Source of the DNA: Ridgeia piscesae
Taxonomy: Eukaryota > Annelida > Polychaeta > Sabellida > Siboglinidae
Direction of reading: 5' to 3'
Assembly (NCBI GenBank): GCA_025642075.2
Contig: JAODUO010000849.1
Location: 22,501 to 86,500, forward strand
Length of the DNA: 64,000 nt
Positions 14,772 through 24,494 of this stretch are shown one piece after another. Numbering within the stretch: the first letter of the stretch is position 1; each line of letters begins with the position of its first letter. A program made the translations under genes and the position numbers. The notes under the pieces were generated by a model. That model searched no databases. It was not told the DNA's origin and saw only the letters and a list, made by a program, of their open reading frames with translations.

Positions 14772-17700
14772 AAGAACAGAACTATATATATACTATGTAT
14801 ATACTATATATATGTGTGTGTGTGTGTGTATTATAGTTCTGAATTATATAGTAGAAGTCTACATGTGTAATGAATTGCTTTCTGCAACTGACTGTAGACT
14901 ATTTTTAGGATACAACCACTGCAGACTTCTGTGTGAATGAGCCTCAGCAGCCAAGTAAAGTCCTCCCACAAAACATCACCTTTCATCTCAATGGAACTTT
15001 GGTCAGTGCATACCTCACGGTGGAAAGTAATATAATATTTCTGATGCTATTAATTATTATTACAAGTACAAATTACAAAAGTGTAATCGTGGGTTTACAA
15101 AATCATAAAATGGATATTGCCACTTTACATTTCTCAAATTTGTCAAACATGATTTGCCGTGTATTTGCCTCTTTCTGTTGCAAAATCTATTGCAACTGCG
15201 CTAGTCACTAGTAGAATAGACTACTGCAGTTTGCTTTTTCATAATATTGCTATTAAGGATATCACAAAACTACAACATGTTCAAAATTGCCTAGCATAGC
15301 AAGAGTTGTGACTAGGACTGCACATTTTACTCATTCTAAGACACTTCTAAAGTCTCTACATTGGCTTCCTGTCCGATATCATATAATCTTTAAGATCTGT
15401 ACCATTACTTACCAGGCACTTTCCTGTAAGCAGCTATTGTATTCACATTCTTTGCTGCTTATTCCTGTAAGAAAACCTGGTCAGCTTCAATCATCTAGTT
15501 CTGATGTACTTTTTGTCCCTAAAGTAATACTGGTATTGGGACTGGGGCCTTTGCTGTGGGTGCGCCTACTCTTTGGAATATGCTTCTGGCTAAATCAGTT
15601 GAAAATATTGCTAAACTCTGCCGTCATTTAAAGACATACCTTTCCAACCTTGCCTATCCACCATAGCTCCGTGGCGTATCAATCAATCTGATGACAACTG
15701 GATTTGTTTACAGGCTATGAGATTGATCAGTCCTTTTGAATTGATGCACCTCTGAGCTTGGTTTCTAAGGATTTAGGCGTAATAGAAGTTACCCAATTAT
15801 GATCATTATTTATTATTAAAGCCACCTTTAAAAAGCCAGCATAGATCTTCTGCTTTCGATTGATTACATGTAGTATATAAAAGACTTTTTTAATGTGTCA
15901 CTGAACATATCACATGTTCAGTATCAGAATTGAAAATGGAACAACTAAAATGCACCTTGGTATTTAAATGCATGTAATGATGTGTGTGTGTCTGTGTGTG
16001 TTTGTTTATGTGTCTGTGGGTGCGTGTGTATGTGTGTCCAGTTCTTTTTTTTTAAAGTTACATTTAGACATCTGTTTCACAGGGGAAGATTCAGACATTG
16101 CAGCTATGGTACAGCCATCTTGGACTTCACAAAGAAGAATCAGTCTATTTTAAGCATCTTGGAGAAATAAAGGTATACGTATACCGTGAATTCATGCAAA
16201 CATGCACACACACGTGCACACTCAAACACACGCACGCACATGCACATACCACATATGCAAGAGATCTGTCAAATGAAACCATCTCAACTTCACTGGGAAA
16301 TGTTCGGCCATAAAGCAATGACTGTGTGAAGACTATTCGTACAATATATCCACTGTCTATAGCCAGGTTCTTGTTCGTACAACTGAACTGCAGCAACATA
16401 GAGTGGACACATATAAAGCTGCACACAAACCACCCAGTTATCCTCTCCGGTGGATAGCTTTGGCAGTTTCTCCGACACAGTTGTTTTCCTAACACAGCAC
16501 ATGTTTTTTTGTTTTTTTTAATGTATTTAATTAATCAGCAAATTTATTTGTTAAAAAAATCAAAATATTTTAACTTATATAACTATTAACAAAATATATA
16601 ACTATTATTATTGTGAAATTTATATAATATTTAAAATTGTAAAGCACAAAGTATCTGACATACTCAAAATTACCACCCCTCGCCAAGGGTTAATCATGTA
16701 CTATTGTATTAGATTGTGTCGTATCGTATCGTATCGTATCGTATCGTATCGTATCGTATCGTATCGTATCGTATCGTATCGTATCGTATCGTATCGTATC
16801 GTATCGTATCGTATCGTATCGTATCGTATCGTATCGTATCGTATGTCACTTTAACTCCAGGTAACAAATGGAGTGGTCAGTCTGCCTCTCACGGTCAACA
16901 GTGTGTATACACTGACAACTCTGAAGACTGGACATAAGGGGTCAGTTCTTGGTCGGCAGCCATCTCCTCGGTCATTCCCTCCCATCTACAAGGATAACTT
17001 TGACAGTAAGTACATATACACGACCTTTGCTCTCCTCTCAACCTGTGATATTTGAAGCAGATGTACAATCTAAGTCGTCGGCTGATGCTCAGGTAAATAT
17101 GATTTGAATCAAGCAGCAGTTGTAAGAAGTAAACAGTATGTTACAAGTGTAGAGAAATTAAACAGTACAGTAGAACTTTGCTACATGGTCATCACAATTA
17201 AGGTCACCATGGTAATACAAACAGTCACCTGACAATTAAGGTCACATTGGTAATATGAACAGTCACCCCACAATCACACTCACCATGGTAATATGAGCAG
17301 TCGTCTCACAATCAAGGGCACCTTGGTAATATGGTAATATGAACAGTCACCTCAAAATTAAGGCCACCTTGGTAATATGAACACTCACCTCACAATTAAG
17401 GCCACCTTGGTAATATGAACAGTCACCTCACAATTATGTTAGTCCATAATAATTTTTGTAACAATAAAATATAGACAATTAGTCTTATTAATATGGTCAC
17501 CTCGCTTTAAAGTCATATTTGTCTTAGGGTGACCAATCATAATGTGTCCCCAGTGTGTCCATCCGGCTGTTTGTTTGTGTTCCTGCATATACCAGCTCCT
17601 GTACAGGGGTAAATACCAGCTCCTGTACAGGGGTAAATACCAGCTCCTGTACAGGGGTAAATACCAGCTCCTGTACAGTGGTAAATACCAGCTCCTGTAC

Positions 17701-19607
17701 AGGGGTAAATACCAGCTCCTGTACAGGGGTAAATACCAGCTCCTGTACAGGGGTAAATACCAGCTCCTGTACAGTGGTAAATACCAGCTCTTGTACAGTG
17801 GTAAATACCAGCTCCTGTACAGTCGACGTGAATAAATGTGTGGTAGGTAGACCAATATAGACTTAAGAATGCAGGTTGATGTGATATCTTTGATCAAGTT
17901 GGATGTACCTGAGACTTCAGAACTCAGAAACATTCATCCATGATATGCAGTCAGGTGCTAACTGGAATATATTCATATATTTTAATAAAAAAAACTTATT
18001 TTTAAATACTGTTGTATGATGACATCTTCAAAATTAAAAAAAGTTATTTTTAAATATTGTTACATGGTGACATTTGACGTTTTCAACAACTTGATTGACA
18101 GGTTATGCTGCGTATGAGGAAGCAGCCAACTTTGCTCAGCAAGTTGGGGTGTTTGAGATTCGCCCTGCTGAAGGATCAAAGTCACACAATCATGTTGCTG
18201 GTGGGAATGTACTCCGTCAAGTGTTGCTCTATGCTCCCATTCACTGGTGTCCAACACTCATGGTGCAACCCTTCGCCCTCATTGGGGACTACAAGTGGTA
18301 AGTGATTCAGGACACAAGTTCATGTCCTATCTTAAGTTACTTGTCCTTTCCTAACCACTTTTTTAGTGTAATAAGTCTGTATTCCAAGAAGATCTCGTAT
18401 AAAATAATCATACATTGGCATGATGATGACCACAATAACCAGATCATTCTGGGAAATCCTGATAAGGTATTTTTTTGGAAAGTACCAGGAAATAAAAATT
18501 CATATATGTTTATTTTAAATTTTTATTTGTTCTTTAACAAAATATGTTTTTGCAATAAAGTAGTTTTGGCAATGACAAATTTATAAATTTGTATAACGTG
18601 ATAATTAAAATTACACTGAAAATGTTTTCCAATTGAGGGCAATTAGTTTTTAAGATTTTACAGTTAATTAAAATGATATGGGGGCCTCTATAAAAAAAAT
18701 TTGGTTACTTTCATTGGGGTTGAAATGTATTTAGAGAACATGAGTGATGTAAATTTCTGTTCTAAATTAACACAAACTGTGTTTTACAGTTAAGTCCGTT
18801 TTGTAGTCGGATCATGAGTAAGAACAATTGTGATATGTCACAGTCCTAATTATGGCACTGTCACAAACGTGACTGTGTTGTATTTACAGTGTTCATTCAG
18901 GCGTGACATGAGCTGTATTTACAAATGAAGCGTTTTCATTCAAGCGTGACATGAGATCTATTTAGAAATGTGTTCGGTCAGATTAGATGTGTTTTATTTA
19001 CAAACATGTTCATTCAGACATGATGTGGGTGTGTGTTCTTTCAGGCATGACATGAGCGTGACAGTGGATGTGCGAGTGGGCCATGTGAATGCGACAGACG
19101 GCGTGTTTGTGGCAGCTCGAGTCAACAACAGCGGCTGTACGGCCTTCCTTGCTAAAGGCATCTACTTCTTCCTCCTCTTTGACATCCAACAGTGGCAGGT
19201 GTCATACGACCTGGGTAGGTGGCGATAGGAAGACGACTTATGTCATTGCTGTTACTATCATATACAATATGAAACAGTGTCACGCTGAATGTTTGTTAAT
19301 ACCTGAATTGTTTATATTAATTTAATATCATAATTTTTTAATTTAATTTATAAATTTACTCTTATGTTTTATTAAAATCATTTATTATAATTATTTTAAA
19401 CATTGTGTATATAGTTTTAATTATATGCATTTAAAAATAATTATAGTTTAATTGCACATTTTATTTATATATTACCACTAATATTTTATTAGTATTGTTG
19501 TGAACTGTATATTTTATCTAAAAGTTTATTGTGTGTGTGTGTGTATGTGTGTATGTGTGTATGTGTGTATGTGTGTATGTGTGTATGTGTGTATGTGTGT
19601 ATGTATG

Positions 19608-19638
<31 letters not shown>

Positions 19639-22295
19639 GACTTGTGTGATGATGGTCCACTAAAAATCACAATTTACCATGTGACATACTTACCATCGTG
19701 AACTTAAACTTTTACTTAATTACTACAGTTTGTACTTACATATCTGCAGTCTTTGCCACATTCTGCGGAATACGCATCTTTTAGTTGCTAAAAAAACAGC
19801 TTTTGTCAGTGGTAGACTTGATTAATGAAAGTCCCTCCTTCATAACATTGCTAAACTTCAACGTTTCCAGAATTGTTTTGCAATTGTAGTTTCCCAGTGT
19901 CCTCCTTTCTCTTGCTCAGTGCCACTGCTAGAATCACTGCATTGGCACCCCGTGCAATTCCACGTCATGTTTAAGATATGCACAATCACCTACCGTGCAA
20001 TCCCTTTCATCTAAACAACCTTCATATTTGCTCTCAATGTTCATGCCAGCTAGACAGCACAGACAGCTCCTGTCGTCAAATTCAAATTTACTTGCCATTG
20101 AGAGTCAAGATAAAGGCCAGAACTCGAGCTTTCTCTGTCGCCGCACCTGCTCTGTGGAATACACTTCCTGACAACATCAAATCAACAGAAAACATAACAT
20201 TTTATCGTCACCTGAAAATCTATCTGTTTAAACTCGCCCATCCACCCTAGGTTCTTTGTACTCTCACCCAGCTGATGACGACCTTTGCACTGCCCTTGAC
20301 TATGAAAATGTTTAATCCACTAGTTTTGTTGCACCACTGAGCTTGGATTCAGGGTATATTGGCACCATAGAAGTTATTTATTTATGGTTTATGATAGTGT
20401 CTGTATGTAGCGCAGTGGCATAGTGGTTAGAGAGTTGGATTCTTAATCGAGAGATTCTGGCTTCGAATTCTCTTGCTGCTGTTTTGAATCTTGGGCAAGT
20501 TCATTCAGTCACCATTGCTCTAGTTCACTGTCTGTCTGTCTCTGTCAGTGTGTCTGTGTACATACATCTGCATCTATTTTGCATGTATCAAGCTTAAATT
20601 GTGCATGTAATCTAACTGGCCCACACATATTGTTCATAGATTTAGACATTTTCACAATTCCTCCAAGGGTAGAGAACATGGAAGGGCTCAATATTTCATG
20701 TGTGTGGATTCTGTCACATGTTGACATTTTGTTGCATCATGATGTCACCATGTGATGTCATTCTGTCGTTTGTGTAATCCACTATATTCAAAATGAAGTG
20801 CGATGGCACATAAGGAGACCACCATTTCAGAATTATCCCGGCTGAACCTAAACGGGGAAAATTCCACCTTGCACATTTACAGGAACCACACAAAATGTTA
20901 AACTTGCCTTTAGGCCACCATTACCTCACCAGTTCTGTGGTGACAGGTGAACTAGTGGGTACTGTTGGTTTTGTGTGCTCTGTTCTTGTTTCAGTCATAA
21001 GTTTGAATGTGACTTTATCTCCTGTTGTAGCTCGGACTGAGGTGATCAGCCATGGAGATTACCATCTGAGCCATGACCAGTGGTACAAGATAGCACTGAA
21101 GGTGAAGGTGGGTGCCAGGGAACTACTACATGACATTTACTACAAGACATGAGTGTCGAGAGAATCCTCTATATATTAATACGTTGACTTCAGATCAGAG
21201 CTTCACAACAACCGTTTTGAAGTTGTCGGGCCTGTGGTTTTCATACTGTACTGGCCCGGAGAGCCCCTGGTTTTAATCCGATGACTACTGCTGTATTTCA
21301 TGTAAACCAAATTTGTATAGAAATGGATGATCCTAAGGTACCCAATCTTTGCATTTTATATTTCAGTGTTTGTTTTGTTACTTTTTTTAAGTAATAAAAC
21401 AAATTAAGCCGTGTGTTTGATGGTGTATATGCAGTGCCAGATATGTTATGTGTCCACCTGGGTGATTGCTTAAGGTAGGATTCGGGTCTGGAAAATATCG
21501 ATGATGGGGATCATTAATTATTTAACCATTATGTGGCCATGTTACACGTTGGCTATGGACATCAAGCGATCTAGAGTCTGCATGATAAATTTGTGCTAGT
21601 GTCTATTCCATTTGTGCTAGTGTCTATTCCATAATGTAGAGACATCAAGACAATTTGTTATGCCGTCAAACATTTTATATAATTGCAAAATAGCATAGAT
21701 GCAGAAGTTGATTTTGTGATAGTCTTGGTGGAGCAAGAGCCGACTCTGGACAGCGTTCACGCTGTTGGTCACCGACGCGTTGACCAGTGTTACTGTAGTT
21801 TACAACTCCAGTCATAAAGTGATGCATATTCTAATGCAACTTCACCTCAGTATTCTGTATGCTTCATCCTGACCATGCCAACCTTAGCGTTAGATGCTTT
21901 GGAAGTGTTGAAAACAGCCACAGTACAGTTTCAGCCTCCCCCACCGAAACTACCTGTCAAAACATCTATGGTTTATAGACACTTGTCAACTTTGTGAGTT
22001 CACCTTAACAGACTGCATTTAAAAAAATATAATTTGGGCCAGTAACTTTCTGAATGGGCCAGTATCTATTCAAATCTATTGGCCCCTGGAACCAAACCTT
22101 TAATGTCAAGGCCTGTGGATCAATGCAGCGTACGGGGGGGGGGGGGTTACTGTGATTGCTGGTGCTGCTGAAAGGACATGGCTGAAGTCATACACTGCCA
22201 TGCCCTTCTCAAACTAAAGAACAACCAAATATAATACAGACATAAACTAAGTTACAAAATAATTTACATAATTTACACACAAACTTGTTCACACA

Positions 22296-22334
<39 letters not shown>

Positions 22335-22582
22335 TGACGTGACAGTCGCAATTCGTTTAAAAATGTGACACTGTAATAATAATCTTTGTTTATTTAAATT
22401 GTGATAAACTTGTTAACTGATACGTTGGTGTGTGTTTGTAGGGGAACTTCACGGCTGTCCGTGTAGACGGTAAGACAGTGTTCAACAAGGAGGTTCCTGT
22501 CCGAAACAAGAATGGCTTTGCTGCGATAGGAACTGACACACTGGGACTGGCCGACTTCGACAACTTTGTACTTACTGCTTAA
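697..22582 (+). CDS. GALC: Galactocerebrosidase (GH59), 18 coding exons
   Basis: Lysosomal hydrolase that removes galactose from galactosylceramide and psychosine. Coding exons: 697-843, 1910-1978, 2270-2333, 2984-3072, 3624-3785, 4188-4226, 4914-5053, 9499-9616, 11466-11503, 12333-12457, 13325-13464, 14909-15001, 16083-16172, 16861-17005, 18102-18297, 19045-19214, 21031-21107, 22442-22582. All junctions are GT-AG and all phases agree; the product is 680 aa (human about 685 by my recollection). The Met at 697 is preferred because it opens a signal-peptide-like stretch ([17 protein letters not shown]); an in-frame Met at 601 would add 32 residues. Visible family motifs: [30 protein letters not shown], acid/base Glu181 in IWNE, nucleophile Glu260 in LWSSED, then the C-terminal lectin-like region ending in FDNFVL. 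Potential N-glycosylation sites include QNIT, LNGT, VNAT and GNFT. Introns 2, 7, 8 and 11 and the acceptor of exon 16 carry junction-derived tandem repeats. Confidence 0.97.
1967..2006 (+). repeat. 20-bp tandem duplication over the GALC intron 2 donor
   Basis: Two perfect, adjacent 20-bp copies (1967-1986 and 1987-2006), each holding the last 12 coding bases of exon 2 plus the donor (TTTTCAAG then GTAATG). The first donor (1979) keeps phase 0 with exon 3. The second donor would add 20 nt and shift the frame. Confidence 0.97.
2370..2700 (-). mobile_element. Fragment of the CAAATAC-type MITE
   Basis: Runs of CAAATAC-like words followed by a stretch on 'aattggcagacaggtttact' match, in reverse, the right half of the element at 44679-45396. 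It lies in GALC intron 3. Boundaries are approximate. Confidence 0.6.
2745..2890 (+). mobile_element. LINE 3' tail fragment
   Basis: It shares the tail wording of the longer LINE fragments at 15.1 and 19.8 kb: a 'cgcaccactgagc' segment, then 'gatattggcac' and a TTATTATT-type end. GALC intron 3. Non-coding remnant. Confidence 0.55.
3955..4115 (-). mobile_element. Meta-type SINE tail, reverse orientation
   Basis: The reverse complement has the words 'ggctgaatgcttccca' and 'gtgcacgaacagtc' that also occur in the 3' half of the SINE at 34803-35115. GALC intron 5. Confidence 0.5.
4255..4550 (+). mobile_element. LINE 3' end fragment
   Basis: It encodes a decayed C-terminal LINE stretch ([13 protein letters not shown]..) and ends with 'ggatataggcac' and a TTATTATTATT tail, like the fragments at 15.1 and 19.8 kb. 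GALC intron 6. Confidence 0.6.
5049..9138 (+). repeat. 24-bp minisatellite, ~170 copies, seeded on the GALC intron 7 donor
   Basis: The array starts inside exon 7: the exon end ATAGG and donor GTAGGTG at 5049-5060 are the first unit. Each unit repeats ATAGG or ATATG followed by GTAGGTGCTCACTTACTTG. Many units match the true junction exactly; others have T for G before the donor. A second variant (CACGC for CTCAC) occurs near 6734, 6902, 7286, 7502, 7599, 7913, 8081, 8321, 8561, 8935, 9007 and 9103; the 8081/8321/8561 spacing is 240 bp (10 units). Imperfect units lie at 5960-5990, 6495, 7679 and 8704-8730. In the exon 7 frame every unit contains TAG, so only the first donor (5054) gives a usable message. 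Confidence 0.98.
9599..11122 (+). repeat. 27-31-bp minisatellite, ~50 copies, seeded on the GALC intron 8 donor
   Basis: The end of exon 8 (TGTATGGCCAGG) and its donor (GTGAGTTAGAG) at 9605-9627 form the first unit. Early units are about 27 bp; later ones settle at 31 bp with GTGAGTCAGAGGGGTGG. A block starting at 10391 reappears 279 bp downstream (9 units of 31 bp) at 10670, showing a recent higher-order duplication. In exon frame the first unit reads into TAG, so the exon-proximal donor at 9617 is the functional one. Confidence 0.96.
13449..14325 (+). repeat. 30-bp minisatellite, ~29 copies, seeded on the GALC intron 11 donor
   Basis: The exon 11 end (ATAGAGACCATG) and donor at 13465 begin the array. 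Each 30-bp unit has an acceptor-like CTATTACAG, 15 nt ending in GAGACCATG, and a donor. The true donor is GTACGT, whereas most copies carry the stronger GTAAGT. Read from exon 11, the first unit meets TGA. Confidence 0.97.
14735..14832. repeat. AT then TG microsatellite
   Basis: Runs of TA/AT near 14738-14770 and TG near 14815-14830 in GALC intron 11. Confidence 0.9.
15060..15830 (+). mobile_element. LINE 3' end (reverse transcriptase C-terminus), decayed
   Basis: The translation, with frameshifts, gives [36 protein letters not shown] and, further on, a TLWN-like and HLKTYL-like stretch. That series is typical of the C-terminal region of CR1/Rex/L2-type LINE polymerases. It ends with 'ggcgtaatagaagtt' and a TTATTATT tail. 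It sits in GALC intron 12. Stops and frameshifts make it inactive. Confidence 0.75.
16275..16440 (-). mobile_element. Meta-type SINE tail, reverse orientation
   Basis: The reverse complement reads 'cctggctatagacagtgg' and then the 'gaagttgagatggtttca' segment, matching the 3' half of the SINE at 34803-35115. GALC intron 13. No tRNA head was seen. Confidence 0.6.
16716..16844. repeat. GTATC pentanucleotide microsatellite, ~25 copies
   Basis: Near-perfect GTATC repeats end 17 nt before the acceptor of GALC exon 14 (exon starts 16861). The branch-point region of this intron must lie in or just after the array. Confidence 0.97.
17170..17440. repeat. ~37-40-bp tandem repeat, ~7 degenerate copies
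   Basis: Repeats of a unit around 'ggtaatatgaacagtcacct' plus 'cacaattaaggccac' in GALC intron 14. It is not linked to a splice junction. Confidence 0.85.
17589..17824. repeat. 24-bp tandem repeat, ~10 copies
   Basis: The unit ATACCAGCTCCTGTACAGGG plus GTAA repeats with few changes in GALC intron 14. It has an acceptor-like TGTACAG followed by GTAA but does not touch an exon. Confidence 0.95.
18885..19060 (+). repeat. Degenerate ~44-bp repeats of the GALC exon 16 acceptor
   Basis: The authentic acceptor reads TGTTCTTTCAG followed by GCATGACATGAGCG (exon from 19045). Upstream, GTTCATTCAG+GCGTGACATGAGC (near 18890), TTCATTCAA+GCGTGACATGAG (near 18938), a weaker copy near 18971 and GTTCATTCAG+ACATGATGTGG (near 19010) repeat the junction, both its intron and exon sides. 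Confidence 0.8.
19529..19636. repeat. GTGTAT / GTAT microsatellite
   Basis: TG repeats, then GTGTAT, then GTAT repeats in GALC intron 16. Confidence 0.95.
19745..20390 (+). mobile_element. LINE 3' end (reverse transcriptase C-terminus), decayed
   Basis: It encodes a broken version of the same C-terminus as 15060-15830. The clearest part runs [20 protein letters not shown] then [13 protein letters not shown] near 20130-20250, followed by 'gcaccactgagcttgg' and 'atattggcacc'. GALC intron 16. Inactive remnant. Confidence 0.8.
20408..20580 (+). mobile_element. tRNA-derived SINE
   Basis: A pol III A-box-like TGGCATAGTGG (20416-20426) and B-box-like GGCTTCGAATTC (20459-20470) are followed by 'cattgctctagttcac', the core shared with the SINEs at 30.6 and 34.8 kb. 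GALC intron 16. Confidence 0.7.
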
Positions 22583-23859
22583 TGCTGTGCAGTGTGGAAA
22601 CAGTCTTAGTTAGTATGTACAAAACTATGCGTATGTATTTGAAATGTTTAAACATTTTATTTAAATTACTGCACATACTATGTAAAGTGCCTTATAGAAT
22701 ATATCTTGGTGAATGAGTTATCCGGTAAATTTTGTAGATAAAATGTTATGTAGGATTTCTCATGTTCATAGCAAACATTTTAGATTAATCAGTACGTTTG
22801 ATTGGTTTTACTCTAACATAATATAGCATAAATGTGTTGGATGTATAAAAAAACAAAATCGGTAAATCCATGTGACTTCTATGAATGATTTTATGACAGT
22901 ATGTGCGATTTTTACATGTAACAAATTAATAATAATATATAATTATATATATATATATATATATACATGTAGCAAACTACAGTGCTAGCAACTATATTAT
23001 TGCCATATTGTTGCCATATGATGTAACACCATGATAATGTGTTCATCGGTCATTCCCAGTGCGACAACTGAGTTCCCAATCGAAAGGGCATTATGCAGGT
23101 TGTTTGAATTTCTGTGAGGATTTGTAGTGTTGGGTGAATAGAAATAACGCATTTATGCAGCGTGGCATCAGAGTTGTCAAATTATGACAGATGTCAGTCT
23201 GTATTTTTCTGCGTATAGATAGTATTATTAGACACAGGCATAATTTTGATTGAAGCGATCCAGGCAAATCAACATCTGTGACTCGGATTTTCACACATTT
23301 GGATGTGGTTTAACACAATCCCAGCGATTAAAACACAATTTGATAGGTGTCTCAAAACATCAAAAAATAAACAAATTGGTCACATTTTAGGTATCATAGC
23401 TCACAACTAGCTAATGTATAATGTTAAAATGGTTGGTCACATGACTGTAAAGTATAATGTGGTTAAGGCTGATTCTCCCATTGTTCTAACAGTATAAACA
23501 TATTACACATTTCATGCATAATCACATGAACTAATGTTTGTTCAAACAGTAAATTAATTATGTATTTTTTATTGTATAAACAATTTAGTACATCGTTGTA
23601 GAAGCTAAGTACTGGTAGGTTTGCTTTGTCGCAAAATAAATTTGAAAGAAGAGAAACAAAAGAACTGGATGGAAGAAGTGCCATTAAACGTGTGTATATA
23701 AAGAAATGTACAGGATAACCAGGTGAAGTCCCAGTTATCTGTGTGGCTAGTCTTTTGTGTTTAACTTATGGCATTGTGTGTTTTCTGGCTGGACCAGATT
23801 CACAGTTCAAGTTATGAAGGAGTTAAGCAGTCTGTGGTTTCAACATGTATCTTATGTGA

Positions 23860-23865
23860 AATAAA
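23860..23865 (+). terminator. Candidate GALC poly(A) signal
   Basis: AATAAA followed within about 30 nt by a GT-rich stretch (TGGGTGTACACGTGTTG). An alternative AATAAA lies near 23366. It is 1.28 kb after the stop, so the choice is uncertain. Confidence 0.4.
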
Positions 23866-24352
23866 GTCTGATGCAACATATCTGGGTGTACACGTGTTGA
23901 ACATTGACCCGTTTTTCTGCTCTATTTAAAGTGACCTTGTCCATTGTGTTACCTGGAATCGTCCTCTTGAGTAAGGTGTGGTAATAACACCTAGGCTACC
24001 TTTGGTGTAGGGTAAATGTGCCAGTTTTCTAACAGTACCATCCACTGGACCCTGTGTCTTAAAAATTCCCCCAAAATGATAATAATCATAACAAGTGAAG
24101 CCAATTAATGTCAAGCATCACTTCTTTTTAATAAAAAATTGCAGATAATTACATCGGGATGTAAGTGGCGTAATGTACAACTTTCATTTGTAACACTTAG
24201 TTAATGTTATATTTACCTCGGAACAATGTGTAGTAAGCCAGCACAAGTCTGTTGAAATATACACTTTTGCATATGAAATACAAATGTAAATTTAATCACG
24301 CAAAAACATGATGTGTTTTGAAGACAATAACACTGATAATAACATTGATTAT

Positions 24353-24358
24353 TTTATT
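24353..24358 (-). terminator. Candidate THOC6 poly(A) signal
   Basis: AATAAA on the minus strand, about 140 nt after the THOC6 stop codon. Confidence 0.45.
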
Positions 24359-24494
24359 AAATAAAGGATAGGTATTTATGTTGATACAAACAATGTGATT
24401 TTAGCAACTCAAATGTCATCACCTTTGTCAAAGTCTATCAATTAATGCATCATTCGTCCTTAATTAACAGTAGAAATAAATGCAACAAGTGTCC

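Larger units (their letters stand above)
22583..24494. other. Convergent 3' region of GALC and THOC6
   Basis: Between the two stop codons I see no exon. There is an AT microsatellite near 22945-22965 and one poly(A) signal candidate per gene. GALC's 3' UTR may reach 23.9 kb and THOC6's about 24.35 kb, leaving a gap of a few hundred bases. Confidence 0.7.

Noticed and set aside
15060..20390. Active LINE elements
   Set aside because: Only C-terminal and 3' parts remain, with frameshifts and stops.
21160..22200. Possible interspersed repeat in GALC intron 17 ('gggcctgtgg', 'gggccagta' words)
   Set aside because: No clear ends, second copy or coding trace could be found by eye.
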